This document shows positions 18,723-30,764 of a DNA stretch of 64,000 nt, one piece after another. How positions within the stretch are numbered: position 1 is the stretch's first letter; each line of letters begins with the position of its first letter. The notes beneath the pieces were generated by a model, which saw only the letters and a program-made list of their open reading frames with translations, did no database searches and was not told the DNA's origin. Position numbers and translations under genes: made by a program. The stretch is taken from NCBI GenBank assembly GCA_963792875.1, contig CAWBXV010000006.1, positions 434,001 through 498,000 on the forward strand, read 5' to 3'. Source of the DNA: JAHEGP01 sp963792875. GTDB taxonomy: Bacteria > Pseudomonadota > Gammaproteobacteria > Pseudomonadales > JAHEGP01.

Positions 18723-19457
18723 TCATTTCATAAACGGCCTGCTCAACCATTTGGCGAACCCAAATCGTGATCGTCGCAGCTCGCTTTCCTGCTTCGACGA
18801 GTTGTAAAGTGCCGAAGTTCGCTCTGGGTGGGGCGGTCTTCCCAGGCTTTCCGGCTGAAAAATGATCACTTCTCGGACGCAAGCCAAGGTCAGCCCTCCT
18901 GCGCTCAGGTGTGTGACTGATAGAGGGGGAAGAGCGGGCCGTTTCCAGGGCCAGCTGGTATTCCAGGTAGGCGCCTCGACTTGGTAGAGGATCGCTGTCA
19001 CGCGATGCAGGAGGTGCTTGACGGGGCAATGGCAAGGCAGCTGCAGCTTGATGCGGTCTTTGTACTGCGCCACACGCACCGCCAGCTTGAACAGTCGCAG
19101 CATCACCGTCTGCGGTTGGGCATGGGCCAGTTCCGTGTTGACCAGCAGTTCGGTGCGCAATGTGTGGTGCAGGATATAAGCGGCGCAGGCGAAGAACAGG
19201 CGCAACTGATTCGCCAGGAAGCGGTGATTCGAGGTTCGATCACTGGCCGGATCATGCTTCATCATTTTGATGAAGTTCTCATCCTGACCACGCGCACAAT
19301 AGATGTCCCGATAGAGGATGGCCGGCGTCGATGCGGTCAATGACGTGGCGATGAAGCGCGGGTTGTCCCCCAGCGCCATGACTTCGCCTGATACGAAAGA
19401 TCATGGTACGCCCGGGTACTCTCTGGCGGCTGTTGGCGATTCAGTTTGGCGTCGTGA
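18723..19457 (-). pseudogene. IS1380 transposase, C-terminal fragment (copy B)
   Basis: Matches the C-terminal half of the copy C transposase, including RGQDENFIKMMKHD. The 40-base deletion at 19375-19385 shifts the frame, and the stop codon present in copy C after WNTS is a Trp codon here, so the frame reads on to the IS end. Truncated at 19457 by IS4 copy 2. Confidence 0.82.
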
Positions 19458-20815
19458 CACTCTATTCCGCAGTTATTCTTGCTTGACTGATGGGCGGGCC
19501 TGCGGGTAGTGGAGAGGGCTGGACTGCCATCACGACTCCTCCGCCTCGCTCTGCAAGGCATTATCAACATGGCAATGGCAGACCAGCATGGTAAGATTCG
19601 CGCGATTTTCGCCCAATGGCAATATCCCCCGTGCTGATTGACTCCCTTCCCTGCGCGAAGCAGTATGTTCTCCATCTCAATGACACACTGAAGTCCAGCA
19701 AGGCCTCTGCCGGGCTCACCGCTTGTCAGTGCACCTGGCTGATCACAGTGCTGGTCGGCATTCTGGTCACCGGTACGCTCAATTGGGCGGCTTATGAGCG
19801 CCGCAGCTTGAAAGTGTATCGGCAAAGCCGCCTGCGCTGGATGTTTTACCACGCCAAGATTGCCTGGCCGCTGCTCCTGCAGTCCAGTATTGGCTACCTG
19901 CTGATGTATTACGCGATTCATCAGGGTGTCCTGATCATCGATGACACCGACAAGCGCCGCTCGAAGCGAACGATGAGAATCGCCGGCGCCCACAAAGTCA
20001 AAGACAAGAAGACCGGCGGCTATTTCAATGGGCAGGAACTGATCTTCGTAGTGCTGGTAACCGACGTGGTCACGATTCCCGTCGCCTTTCGATGGTATAC
20101 CCCCGATCCGGCGTTGTCGGCCTGGCGCCAGGAAAACCGCCGCCTGAAGGCGCTGGGTATGCCGGCGGAGGCGCGCCCGAGAAAGCCCAACGCTCATCCG
20201 GGCTACCCCACGAAGCAGGCCTTGGCACAAGCAATGCTCCGGGAGTTTACTGCGCGCTTTCCTGGTGTGAGGATCCAATCCGTCCTCGCTGATGCGCTTT
20301 ATGGTACCGGCGAGTTCATGGACCTTGCGGCCTCGGTGACGGGAAACGCACAGATTGTCAGCCAGCTGCGCAGTCATCAGCGGGTATTCAGTCGTGGCCG
20401 GAAGGTCGACCTGGCGACCTATTTCTCCCGTCAGGCAGGTGCCGCGACCCTGCTGCCCATCAGGGGTGGCGAGAAGAAGCAGGTCACGATGCTGGCGGCG
20501 CGCCTGCCGGTCAAGGCGCACGGGAAGCGACGCTTTGTGATCGCCTTGAAATACGAAGGGGAGACGGCCTACCGGTATCTGGTGGCTTCGGACCTGTCCT
20601 GGCGCCATCAGGACATCGCCGAGTTGTATACCTTGAGGTGGCTCGTGGAGGTTTTCATTCAGGACTGGAAGTGCCATGCAGGCTGGAACAAGCTGACCCA
20701 ACACCAGGGCATCGAGGGGTCGACGCGGGGCGTGATCCTGAGCCTGCTGTGCGATCATCTGTTGCTGCTGCATCCGACGCAATCGGCCCGACTGAAGAAC
20801 AAGCAACCCGGCCTG
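19458..20815 (+). mobile_element. IS4-family element, copy 2, 3'-truncated
   Basis: Nearly identical to copy 1 from its left terminal repeat to position 20815, where similarity stops within the transposase gene. The last ~260 bases and the right repeat are absent. Confidence 0.85.
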
Positions 20816-20962
20816 CCTATCGCCCCGGCAGTCATCAATTCCCCGCTTCGACTGCTTCCAGGATTACCGCAGGTGATCGTGGCCACTGTCGTGATTTCGT
20901 TGCCGGTCACATTAAGCGCCACGCTGACTAGGCAAGCAATTGAAGGTTCCTGTGTTGGATAA
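19616..20962 (+). pseudogene. IS4 transposase, truncated and running into foreign sequence
   Basis: Identical or nearly identical to the intact transposase at 14107 through KNKQPGL. It then continues for about 49 residues of unrelated sequence (PIAPAVINSPLRLLPG...), which is hydrophobic and looks like the end of a membrane protein. The IS4 catalytic signature is still present, but the C-terminus is missing. Confidence 0.8.
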
Positions 20963-21057
20963 CCGAGGACAGTTTGTGATCGAACTGACAGCGCTGGAGC
21001 AACGCGTGGCGCCGACGTGTGGCGCGTTGCAGGCGACTTCCCATGGAGGCGAATGAG
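20816..21057 (+). other. Unassigned remnant upstream of the stress genes
   Basis: The first ~147 bases stay open in the IS4 frame and encode a hydrophobic stretch (VIVATVVISLPVTLSATL) ending GSCVG; this may be the 3' end of a lost membrane-protein gene. The remaining ~95 bases are the leader of the first usp gene. No function is assigned. Confidence 0.4.
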
Positions 21058-22047
21058 ATGCAGCGATTCAAAAACATTCTTTGTGTAATAGAGCATGGGG
21101 AAGTCAGCAAGCCGGCGCTGGACCGTGCCGTTGCGCTCGCCGAGAACAACCAGGCCAACTTGAGGGTGGTCGATGTAATCCCGCGGGTGCCGGCCGGCAT
21201 TGGCATGCCGGATGGCGGTCCGATCTCTGACGAACTGCAGGCGGCAATGGTGCGCGAGCATGAGGCGCGGATGGAGCCTTTGATCGAACCCTACCGTAAA
21301 CGCCTCGATATTCAACACAAAGTCCTGCTCGGCACCTCCTTTCTCGAGGTGATCCGCGAGGTGCTGCGCAACGGGCATGACCTGGTGATCAAGTGCCCTG
21401 AATCGCCGAGCTGGCTGGACCGCCTTTTCGCCGGTGACGATATGCATCTACTACGAAAATGCCCGTGCCCGGTCTGGTTTATCAAACCTCACGCACCGAG
21501 ATCCTATAGGCGCATTCTGGCGGCTGTGGATGTGGACGAATTTTATCCGCCGCGCGAACTAAAGACCCGTCACCTGTTGAATGTGCAGATACTGGAAATG
21601 GCGGCATCTCTCGCTCTATCGGAATCGGCAGACCTGCATGTTGTGCATGCCTGGAATTCGATGACAGAGTTGGTCGATGGCCTTGTGTTCTCATCCGATG
21701 TGCCAAGAGACCAGTTTGCCTCAAACGTTGAACAGGAGCGGCGGCAACAACGGCATCTACTTGACGCGTTGATGCAGAGTATCAAGGGGAAAAGCAATGC
21801 CGCACGCGACGCCCTTGACTATTTGAAGCCTATAACGCATCTGGTGAAGGGATCTGCACGCAAAGAAGTTCCGGCACTCGCTAAAGAACTGGCAGTCGAT
21901 TGCATCGTCATGGGTACCGTTGCGCGCACCGGCGTCCGCGGGTTCATCATGGGCAATACCGCTGAGACCATTCTTGAGCAGATCGATTGCTCGGTGCTGG
22001 CGATCAAGCCGGACGGATTCGTATCGCCGGTCGCGCTTGATGAGTGA
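21058..22047 (+). CDS. Tandem-domain universal stress protein (UspE-like), first copy
   Basis: A 329-residue protein of two Usp domains. Domain 1 (about 1-145) begins MQRFKNILCVIEHGE and ends CPCPVWFIKP. Domain 2 (about 150-320) begins RRILAAVDVDE and contains the ATP-binding-type loop GTVARTGVRGFIMGNTAE followed by DCSVLAIKP. The start at 21058 has GGAGG seven bases upstream; an upstream in-frame ATG at 21043 lies before this ribosome site. A 29-base spacer separates it from its paralogue. Family role: general stress survival and adenine-nucleotide binding. Confidence 0.9.
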   Translation: MQRFKNILCVIEHGEVSKPALDRAVALAENNQANLRVVDVIPRVPAGIGMPDGGPISDELQAAMVREHEARMEPLIEPYRKRLDIQHKVLLGTSFLEVIREVLRNGHDLVIKCPESPSWLDRLFAGDDMHLLRKCPCPVWFIKPHAPRSYRRILAAVDVDEFYPPRELKTRHLLNVQILEMAASLALSESADLHVVHAWNSMTELVDGLVFSSDVPRDQFASNVEQERRQQRHLLDALMQSIKGKSNAARDALDYLKPITHLVKGSARKEVPALAKELAVDCIVMGTVARTGVRGFIMGNTAETILEQIDCSVLAIKPDGFVSPVALDE

Positions 22048-22075
22048 TGGTATGTTGTGAAAGGAGCAGGGTGAA

Positions 22076-23062
22076 ATGAAGCGATTCAAGAACATTCTTT
22101 GCATGATGGAACGGCAGGCAACTAGCCAGTGTGCCATCGAGCGTGCTGTGGCATTGGCAGAGAATAATCAGGCAAGCGTGACAGTCGCCACAGTTATCGA
22201 GCGCGTGCCGGCGGGTATCAAAATCTCTGACGGTGGCACTGACCCGGGCGACGCCCAGGCAAGATTGACAGACACAGAGGCCCAGCGGCTTGACACCTTG
22301 ATCGAGCGTTACCGCGCGCGGGTAAGGATGAACACCAAGGTGCTTGTGGGTACCTCGTTCCTCGAAATAATCCGTGAGGTGATACGCAGCGAACACGATC
22401 TAGTGATCAAGTGTCCTGAATCGCCGAGCTGGCTAGACCGGCTTTTCTCCGGTGACGACATGCATCTGCTGCGCAAATGTCCGTGTCCAGTCTGGCTGGT
22501 CAAGCCGGAGACGCAGGAACCTTACCAGCGCATCCTGGCTGCAGTGGATGTCGAGGACGATTATCTGCCCACCGAGCTACAGACTCGCCGGGCACTGAAC
22601 GGATTGGTCATGGAGCTGGCTGGGTCTCTGGCCGTGTCGGAGTTCGCGGAGTTGCACGTCGTACATGCGTGGGAGGCGTTCGGCGAGGACGCACTGCGCC
22701 ACAGTGGCTTCATGAGCCGGCCGGAAGCAGAGGTTGACGCCTACGTAGAGCAGGTTCACCGGCGTCACGCCAAGCTCCTGGATGCGCTGTTGCAAGAGTC
22801 GGTCGCGAAACTGGGGGGGCAGGACGCCGTGGACTACATCAGACCTCAACTGCACCTATTGAAGGGATCGGTGCGCCGAGTGATTCCGGAACTTGCCAAA
22901 AGGCTCAAGATCGACTGCATCGTCATGGGGACCGTGGCGCGCACCGGCGTCCCTGGATTCATCATGGGCAATACCGCTGAGACAATACTGCAGCAGATAG
23001 ATTGCTCGGTACTCGCGGTCAAGCCGGAGGGATTCTTGACACCGGTGACATTGGATGGTTAA
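22076..23062 (+). CDS. Tandem-domain universal stress protein (UspE-like), second copy
   Basis: A 328-residue paralogue of the preceding gene, aligning over its whole length (MKRFKNILCMMER, CPESPSWLDRLFSGDDMHLLRKCPCPVW, GTVARTGVPGFIMGNTAE). AAAGGAGCAGGGTGAA precedes the ATG. The two genes very likely form an operon that arose by tandem duplication. The central region (about 190-250) diverges most, which may reflect different partners. Confidence 0.9.
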   Translation: MKRFKNILCMMERQATSQCAIERAVALAENNQASVTVATVIERVPAGIKISDGGTDPGDAQARLTDTEAQRLDTLIERYRARVRMNTKVLVGTSFLEIIREVIRSEHDLVIKCPESPSWLDRLFSGDDMHLLRKCPCPVWLVKPETQEPYQRILAAVDVEDDYLPTELQTRRALNGLVMELAGSLAVSEFAELHVVHAWEAFGEDALRHSGFMSRPEAEVDAYVEQVHRRHAKLLDALLQESVAKLGGQDAVDYIRPQLHLLKGSVRRVIPELAKRLKIDCIVMGTVARTGVPGFIMGNTAETILQQIDCSVLAVKPEGFLTPVTLDG

Positions 23063-23239
23063 GCCTGTCGCGACCAGGTGCAGAGGCCGCCCGTGACCGC
23101 ATCGACGGATATAGATTGGTTCTTTCTAGCGTTAGCGTTGATATGAGTGGTACTGGTTGCTGCCCACTCAATTTGGCATTCGTCGAATCTCCTGTCGTAT
23201 CGGTTTCTTCCCGGCTTGGTCATAGAGGGGCTCGCACAT

Positions 23240-23904
23240 CCTTGTCGATCACCAAAAACCGCCATTGCCGCATTGCCACAGAAGGAGCGTTATTGGGTAG
23301 TGTGCTGGAACATGGTTTGTGCGACGACCTGGTCATTGTCAGTGACGATGCCGGACAGTTCAATGTGCTCCTGCACGCGCTCTGCTGGGTGCACGCCGAA
23401 CGCCTGATCCACAAACTGATTCCCCTCAACGATCGACACCGGGACGATGTGGCTCGTATTCGGGGGCAGGTCTGGAACCTGTATAGTGATCTCAAGGCGT
23501 ACAAACGTCAGCCCGACGAGGCGAAGCACGAGTCCCTGACCACGCAATTTGATGCAATTTGTACGCAGCAGACGAGCTTCGCCACCCTGAATCGAACCCT
23601 CAAGGGGATTCACAGAAACAAGGCAGAATTGCTACGGGTCCTGGACCGGCCAACGATTCCCCTGCACACCAACGGAAGCGAAACTGATATCCGCGACTAT
23701 GTGAAAAAAAGAAAGGTCAGCGGGGGGACCCGCAGCGAAGCAGGCCGTCGTTGTCGGGACACGTTTATCAGCCTGAAGAAGACCTGTAGAAAGCTCGGCA
23801 TCTCCTTCTGGGAATATCTGGCGGACCGCCTAGATATCGGAAATCAATCGATTGCTCCACTCCCTGACATAGTGCGCGAGCGCGCCGCCGCCCCGGGTTA
23901 TTGA
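23240..23904 (+). pseudogene. IS66-like transposase, 3' fragment
   Basis: From about RIATEGALLGSVLEHGL the frame reads like the C-terminal half of an IS66-type transposase: DDAGQFNVLLHALCWVHAER, NKAELLRVLDRP, HTNGSETDIRDYVKKRKVSGG and RDTFISLKKTCRKLGIS. The upstream part of the frame (from 23002) overlaps the usp gene and is unrelated. The 5' half is missing, so it is dead. The exact 5' joint is uncertain by tens of bases. Confidence 0.65.
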
Positions 23905-23945
23905 GAAACTACGAGCTTGCCCTCTTTTATGAACAATCCGGGTTA

Positions 23946-24275
23946 AGTTCAGTGGGAAAACTGACGGAGACATCTCGCCAGAAAACGCTGACCATCACCC
24001 ATTCGCACGGTCGCGAAGAACATGTTCGGAAAACCTACCAACGGATTCAGCAATTTTTTAATGAATTGAAGGCGAATGCGCCGCAGTTGGATGCACTGGA
24101 ATGCTGGTGCCGAATTCTGAGCGAAGCGATGAAAAAATACCTGGGTGGGCAAATTTTAAGGCCACCAAAACCGGCCATTGCGGCCGGATATCTCGCTTGT
24201 CAGCCTCTCGAAAATGAAAATATTCTGGCCCCAGTGCCCTGGAAGGTTCGCACTCAACTGCAGAATTTAGGTTGA
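23946..24275 (+). pseudogene. Transposase of the split IS, C-terminal 109 codons
   Basis: Encodes SSVGKLTETSRQKTLTITHS through VRTQLQNLG and a stop. Joined to 17412-18717 across the single retained TTAA, the frame is continuous (RPLLL-SSVGKL) and gives a transposase of about 544 residues. Confidence 0.78.
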
Positions 24276-24305
24276 TGTTCGGTTGGATGCTCTTTGGGCT
24301 TCTTG

Positions 24306-24518
24306 TTATCGCCCCTGCCGCAGACCCAGCGCGGCGGTGACCGCCTCCAAGACAAGCAGGACGTCGATGAGCAGGTTTTGGACGTGGGACAGGAACCGGA
24401 AGAACGCACTTCTACGCGGCGGCTCGAACTGGTCATCTCTACCCAGCACCCCTGCGAGCCGATCGAGCACTGGCTCTGTGGTCGGCGCCCGCGTGACCTT
24501 AGGCGCCGCCAGCGGCAT
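24306..24518 (-). pseudogene. Relic of a P-type ATPase N-terminus
   Basis: Reads FEPPRRSAFFRFLSHVQNLL and IDVLLVLEAVTAALG, closely matching residues about 48-84 of the intact P-type ATPase at 26232-28931 (LPEPPRRSALLRFLSHFHNLL). Upstream and downstream parts of the gene are missing. It indicates that a second, related ATPase gene once stood here or that a partial duplication occurred. Confidence 0.72.
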
Positions 24519-24774
24519 CGTGAATTGCCCGTGGCATGCGGGCGCCGTGCGTGCTTCCGTCAGCTTCAGGGGCGAATTCCGCCGCCATCTTCGCGCATTC
24601 AGCCGTCTGCGGACGACCTAAAAGCCGACTCGATACGCAAGAATTGAGCGCTGAGCGGTCTATACGAAACCTCTGGGAAGAAAGCTGAGATCTTTCACTT
24701 GACCGGGCCCGACCCCGCCCGATCCGGCGGGGTATTGAATACCCTGTCATTGCAGTCATCGGGAAGACGCATGT
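24519..24774. other. Decayed or non-coding sequence with one hairpin
   Basis: No gene is supported. A 7-bp GC stem (CCCCGCC at 24713-24719 with GGCGGGG at 24726-24732) lies about 40 bases past the antiporter stop. It may help termination of that minus-strand gene, but it lacks a T-run. Confidence 0.4.
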
Positions 24775-25800
24775 CTACAACAGCACCACGCTCATCGCCG
24801 CGCCCACGTAGACCACGAGCACGAGGAAGCTTTCGAATCCCATCCGCGCAATGCCGTAACGCTCCCGCCGCAGTAAGCCCAGCAGCAGTATGCCGGTGAG
24901 CAAAATGGCGATCGCGCTCCAGACGAGTTGCTGACCCGTGATGGCGTGGTAGATGGATCCACTCCGGTACGTAACGTCGGCGGCGGCGATGACCATGACG
25001 TTAAAACAATTGGTGCCGAGAATGTTCCCCACCGCCAGAGTGAGCGCACCATAGCGGATCGCGGCGAGCGTGGTCACCAGTTCAGGCAGCGACGTGAACA
25101 CGGCGGTGAGCAGTGTACCGACGAGGGTCTGGGACAGCGGCGTCCTTTCGACCAGGGTTTCCGCCGAGCTCATCAGCAGCCAGCCGGCTGCACCGGTAAG
25201 CGACGCCATTAAGGCGAACTGGAACCACAGGCCAGAAAGCGTCTGGCCGTGGGATCGGCGCCCGTTGGGCTCGTCAACCACAGTTTGCGCAGTTCGCCTG
25301 GGCTGCCACATGGGGGTGTCGAGATCCCGTCGGACCAGGTGGTAGCCGAAGAGATAGGCCACCAGCAGCACAGGTGTCGCGGGATGCACGCCCAGTACCG
25401 CGAAGGTCGGAGTCAGCATCGCTAGCAGGGAGATGGTCAGGAGCACGATGAAAAGACCCGCCTGGATCAGGTTGCCGGATGAGGCGGCCGCGTGCTCGAG
25501 ATTGGCTCTTCGGTAGGTGAGATCCCCCACGGCCAGGAATGCCAGATTCACTGCCATGCTGCCCAGGATGTTACCCATAGCCAGCTCGGCGTAGCCGTCC
25601 GCGGCCGCCGTCAGTGTGGCGGCGAAATCTGGCACTGAGGTGACGCCGGCCAGAAACAGCCCGCCCATCAGCGCCTCACCCCAGCCCGTTTTGTCTGCCA
25701 ACCGGTCCGCACAATTGGCCAGCCGGATCCCACACAGAGTGATGACCGCCGCGGCGCCAATGAACACCGCAACGCTGCCAGGGAGAGAATCAACCATCAA
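24775..25800 (-). CDS. CaCA-family sodium/calcium antiporter (YrbG-like)
   Basis: A 341-residue membrane protein with about ten hydrophobic segments and two inverted alpha-repeats. Repeat 1 has TSVPDFAATL and GNILGSMAVNL; repeat 2 has TSLPELVTTL and GNILGTNCFNV. The acidic residue in repeat 1 is Asp instead of the usual Glu. Two consecutive ATGs could start translation (25800 or 25797). Likely exchanges Na+ or H+ for Ca2+. The P-type ATPase lies upstream on the same strand, suggesting a calcium/cation export set. Confidence 0.85.
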   Translation of the reverse strand: MMVDSLPGSVAVFIGAAAVITLCGIRLANCADRLADKTGWGEALMGGLFLAGVTSVPDFAATLTAAADGYAELAMGNILGSMAVNLAFLAVGDLTYRRANLEHAAASSGNLIQAGLFIVLLTISLLAMLTPTFAVLGVHPATPVLLVAYLFGYHLVRRDLDTPMWQPRRTAQTVVDEPNGRRSHGQTLSGLWFQFALMASLTGAAGWLLMSSAETLVERTPLSQTLVGTLLTAVFTSLPELVTTLAAIRYGALTLAVGNILGTNCFNVMVIAAADVTYRSGSIYHAITGQQLVWSAIAILLTGILLLGLLRRERYGIARMGFESFLVLVVYVGAAMSVVLL

Positions 25801-26231
25801 ATCCGCTCTCGGTGTAGTGGTTCAGCCGAGCTTTTCGTATTCCTCGCGACCTGTGCCCACTCAAAACCGGCAGTTACGCGGTCACAGTATCTAACCGCAA
25901 GCGCTTCGTATTGGGGTTTTACCTCCATTCCTCCACACCTCCACCGTTGCCGGAGTGACAGACCCGGTACTGTGAGCCCATACGGAGCGTAGCAACGAAT
26001 TCCGGCCGCAATTGGCTGATCACGACTGCTCTGCTGGCGACGCGAGTGTGATTTCAGATTTGCATTCGCGAGTTCACGACAAGCCAGCAGATTGGCTGGT
26101 GTGTTCGCCCTAGATCCAGAAACGGCGTACAGCTGCCTTTTCGCCGTCATTAGGGTGTAGCCGCTCTTCAACCCGAAGCGGCCTGCGTTAATGCACTTGT
26201 CACCCAATCCTGGCTAACCCCCTCTGGTCAT
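25801..26231. other. 431-base gap between the P-type ATPase and the CaCA antiporter
   Basis: No gene is supported. An open minus-strand frame fills most of it, but the composition (many Arg, Ser and Cys in irregular runs) and the lack of family resemblance argue against coding. The antiporter promoter should lie here; none was convincing. Confidence 0.4.
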
Positions 26232-28931
<2,700 letters not shown>

Positions 28932-29031
28932 CGTGCGCCTTGCACCAGATCCCTTCTTGCCGTGCCCCAGGGTCCGCTCACGGCACCTACATTGACGCCG
29001 TCCCAATCGCCGGGGTTCCCCGGTGCGCTTG

Positions 29032-29035
29032 TTAG
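29032..29035. repeat. TTAG target duplication flanking IS1380 copy C (left; right copy 30765-30768)
   Basis: TTAG stands directly before the left terminal repeat and directly after the right one. Four bases is the duplication length expected for IS1380. The right copy forms part of the stop codon of the COG3014 gene on the minus strand. Confidence 0.75.
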
Positions 29036-30764
29036 CCCGGATTTTTCATAAAAGAGGGCAAGCTCAGCTTAACCCATTGATATAATGGGAGTTGCGCCAA
29101 CAACGCTGCGGAAGAAGCTAAACCGAGCTTGCCCATGAGCGATTCTACCCCAGAGCAATTGTCGTTTCCTCCTGTTAATGGCTTTACCGTCCGAGGCGAT
29201 TTCAGCGGTGGTGCGCTGTCTTCCGACTTCGGGCCCATGATCCTGCGCGGGGTCGACCAACAAACGGGTTTGATTCGGCAATTGAGTGCTGCTATCCGGG
29301 ATCAGCGGCACCCCTCCTATATCGATCATCCCCTTGAGGACTTGCTGCGGCAACGCATCTTTCAGGTCGCCTGTGGCTACGAAGACGCCAACGACGCCAA
29401 TGCGCTCCGCCAGGACCCGTTGTTCAAGCTGGGACTTGAGCGCACACCCCTGGATGCTGATCAGGACCTGGCCAGCGGCCCACCTTTTCACGTCTGGAAA
29501 ACGCGGTGACAGCGCGCGACCTGTACCGTATGGCCCAGGTTTTTGTCGATCAGTTCATTGCCAGCTACACCGAACCGCCCGAGTTGATGGTGCTGGACAT
29601 GGACCACTCGGAGGACCCCGCCCACGGGCAGCAGGAGTTGGCGTTTTACAATCACTACTACAGGCACCACTGCTATCTGCCCCTGTTCCTGTTCGAGGGG
29701 CTGTCCGGCCGCTTCATCGCTGCGGTATTGCGGCCAGGCAAACGCCCCAAAGGGGTGGAAAACGCCATGATCATCCGACGGGTTGTCCAGCGCTTGCGCC
29801 GACAGTGGCCGGATACGCGCATTCTGTTGCGCGGTGACGGCCACTTTGCCAACGTCGAACTGATGCAACTGGCCGCTGACGACGAGCACCTGGATTTCAT
29901 CTTCGGCTTGACCGGCAACGCCGTTCTCAAAGGCCTGGCGCAACCGCTCATGGAGCAGACGCGGTCACTGCATGGTACGCGCTGTCACGACGCCAAACTG
30001 AATCGCCAACAGCCGCCAGAGAGTACCCGGGCGTACCATGATCTTTCGTATCAGGCGAAGTCATGGCCCAGGCCTTTTCGCGTCATCCTGAAGGCCGAAG
30101 TCATGGCGCTGGGGGACAACCCGCGCTTCATCGCCACGTCATTGACCGCATCGACGCCGGCCATCCTCTATCGGGACATCGATTGTGCGCGTGGTCAGGA
30201 TGAGAACTTCATCAAAATGATGAAGCATGATCCGGCCAGCGATCGAACCTCGAATCACCGCTTCCTGGCGAATCAGTTGCGCCTGTTCTTCGCCTGCGCC
30301 GCTTATATCCTGCACCACACATTGCGCACCGAACTGCTGGTCAACACGGAACTGGCCCATGCCCAACCGCAGACGGTGATGCTGCGACTGTTCAAGCTGG
30401 CGGTGCGTGTGGCGCAGTACAAAGACCGCATCAAGCTGCAGCTGCCTTGCCATTGCCCCGTCAAGCACCTGCTGCATCGCGTGACAGCGATCCTCTACCA
30501 AGTCGAGGCGCCTACCTGGAATACCAGCTGACCCTGGAAACGGCCCGCCCTTCCCCCTCTATCAGTCACACACCTGAGCGCAGGAGGGCTGACCTTGGCT
30601 TGCGCCCGAGAATTGATCATTTTTCAGCCGGAAAGCCTGGTAAGACCGCCCCACCCAGAGCGAACTTCGGCACTTTACAACTCGTCGAAGCAGGAAAGCG
30701 AGCTGCGACGATCACGATTTGGGTTCGCCAAATGGTTGAGCAGGCCGTTTATGAAATGATCGGG
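29036..30764 (+). mobile_element. IS1380-family element, copy C, full length (1,729 bp)
   Basis: The left end CCCGGATTTTTCATAAAAG and the complement of the right end CCCGATCATTTCATAAACGG form imperfect terminal repeats. TTAG flanks both sides. The element holds one transposase gene, broken by a frameshift. It borders the lipoprotein operon on its right. Confidence 0.9.
29135..30531 (+). pseudogene. IS1380-family transposase with a frameshift
   Basis: The first frame (29135-29509) reads MSDSTPEQLSFPPVNGFTV to DLASGPPFHVWKTR and stops. The family sequence continues in the next frame from about 29490 (SRLENAVTARDLYRMAQ) to 30531. One base appears to be missing near 29478-29485. Family landmarks are VACGYEDANDANALRQDP, DMDHSEDPAHG, LRGDGHF and RGQDENFIKMMKHD. 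Programmed frameshifting is not usual for IS1380, so this copy is probably inactive unless the base is a sequencing error. Confidence 0.8.

Larger units (their letters stand above)
18718..23942 (-). mobile_element. IS1380-family element, copy B, reversed, with its middle replaced
   Basis: The right terminal repeat (CCCGATCATTTCATAAACGG) starts at 18718 and 740 bases of the element's right part follow, to 19457. Only 31 bases of the left end remain (23912-23942, ending ...GAACAATCCGGG). TTAA on both outer sides is its target duplication. Between the two parts lie IS4 copy 2, an unassigned stretch, two universal stress genes and an IS66-like fragment. Relative to copy C, copy B lacks 40 bases between two 11-base repeats (GAAGTCATGGC) at 19375-19385. 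Confidence 0.82.
17412..24275 (+). mobile_element. DDE insertion sequence with Y-R-E-K transposase, split by an IS1380 copy
   Basis: The transposase frame begins at 17412, breaks at 18717 and resumes at 23946. The intervening 18718-23942 is bounded by IS1380 terminal repeats and a TTAA duplication (18714-18717 and 23943-23946). The true ends of this outer IS could not be determined; coordinates given are those of the coding region only. Confidence 0.75.

Noticed and set aside
23002..23239. An N-terminal extension of the IS66-like fragment
   Set aside because: This part of the frame overlaps the second usp gene and then low-complexity sequence; it does not resemble an IS66 N-terminus.
25797..26207. 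A 136-codon minus-strand gene between the ATPase and the antiporter
   Set aside because: No family likeness, irregular composition and no ribosome site; treated as non-coding.
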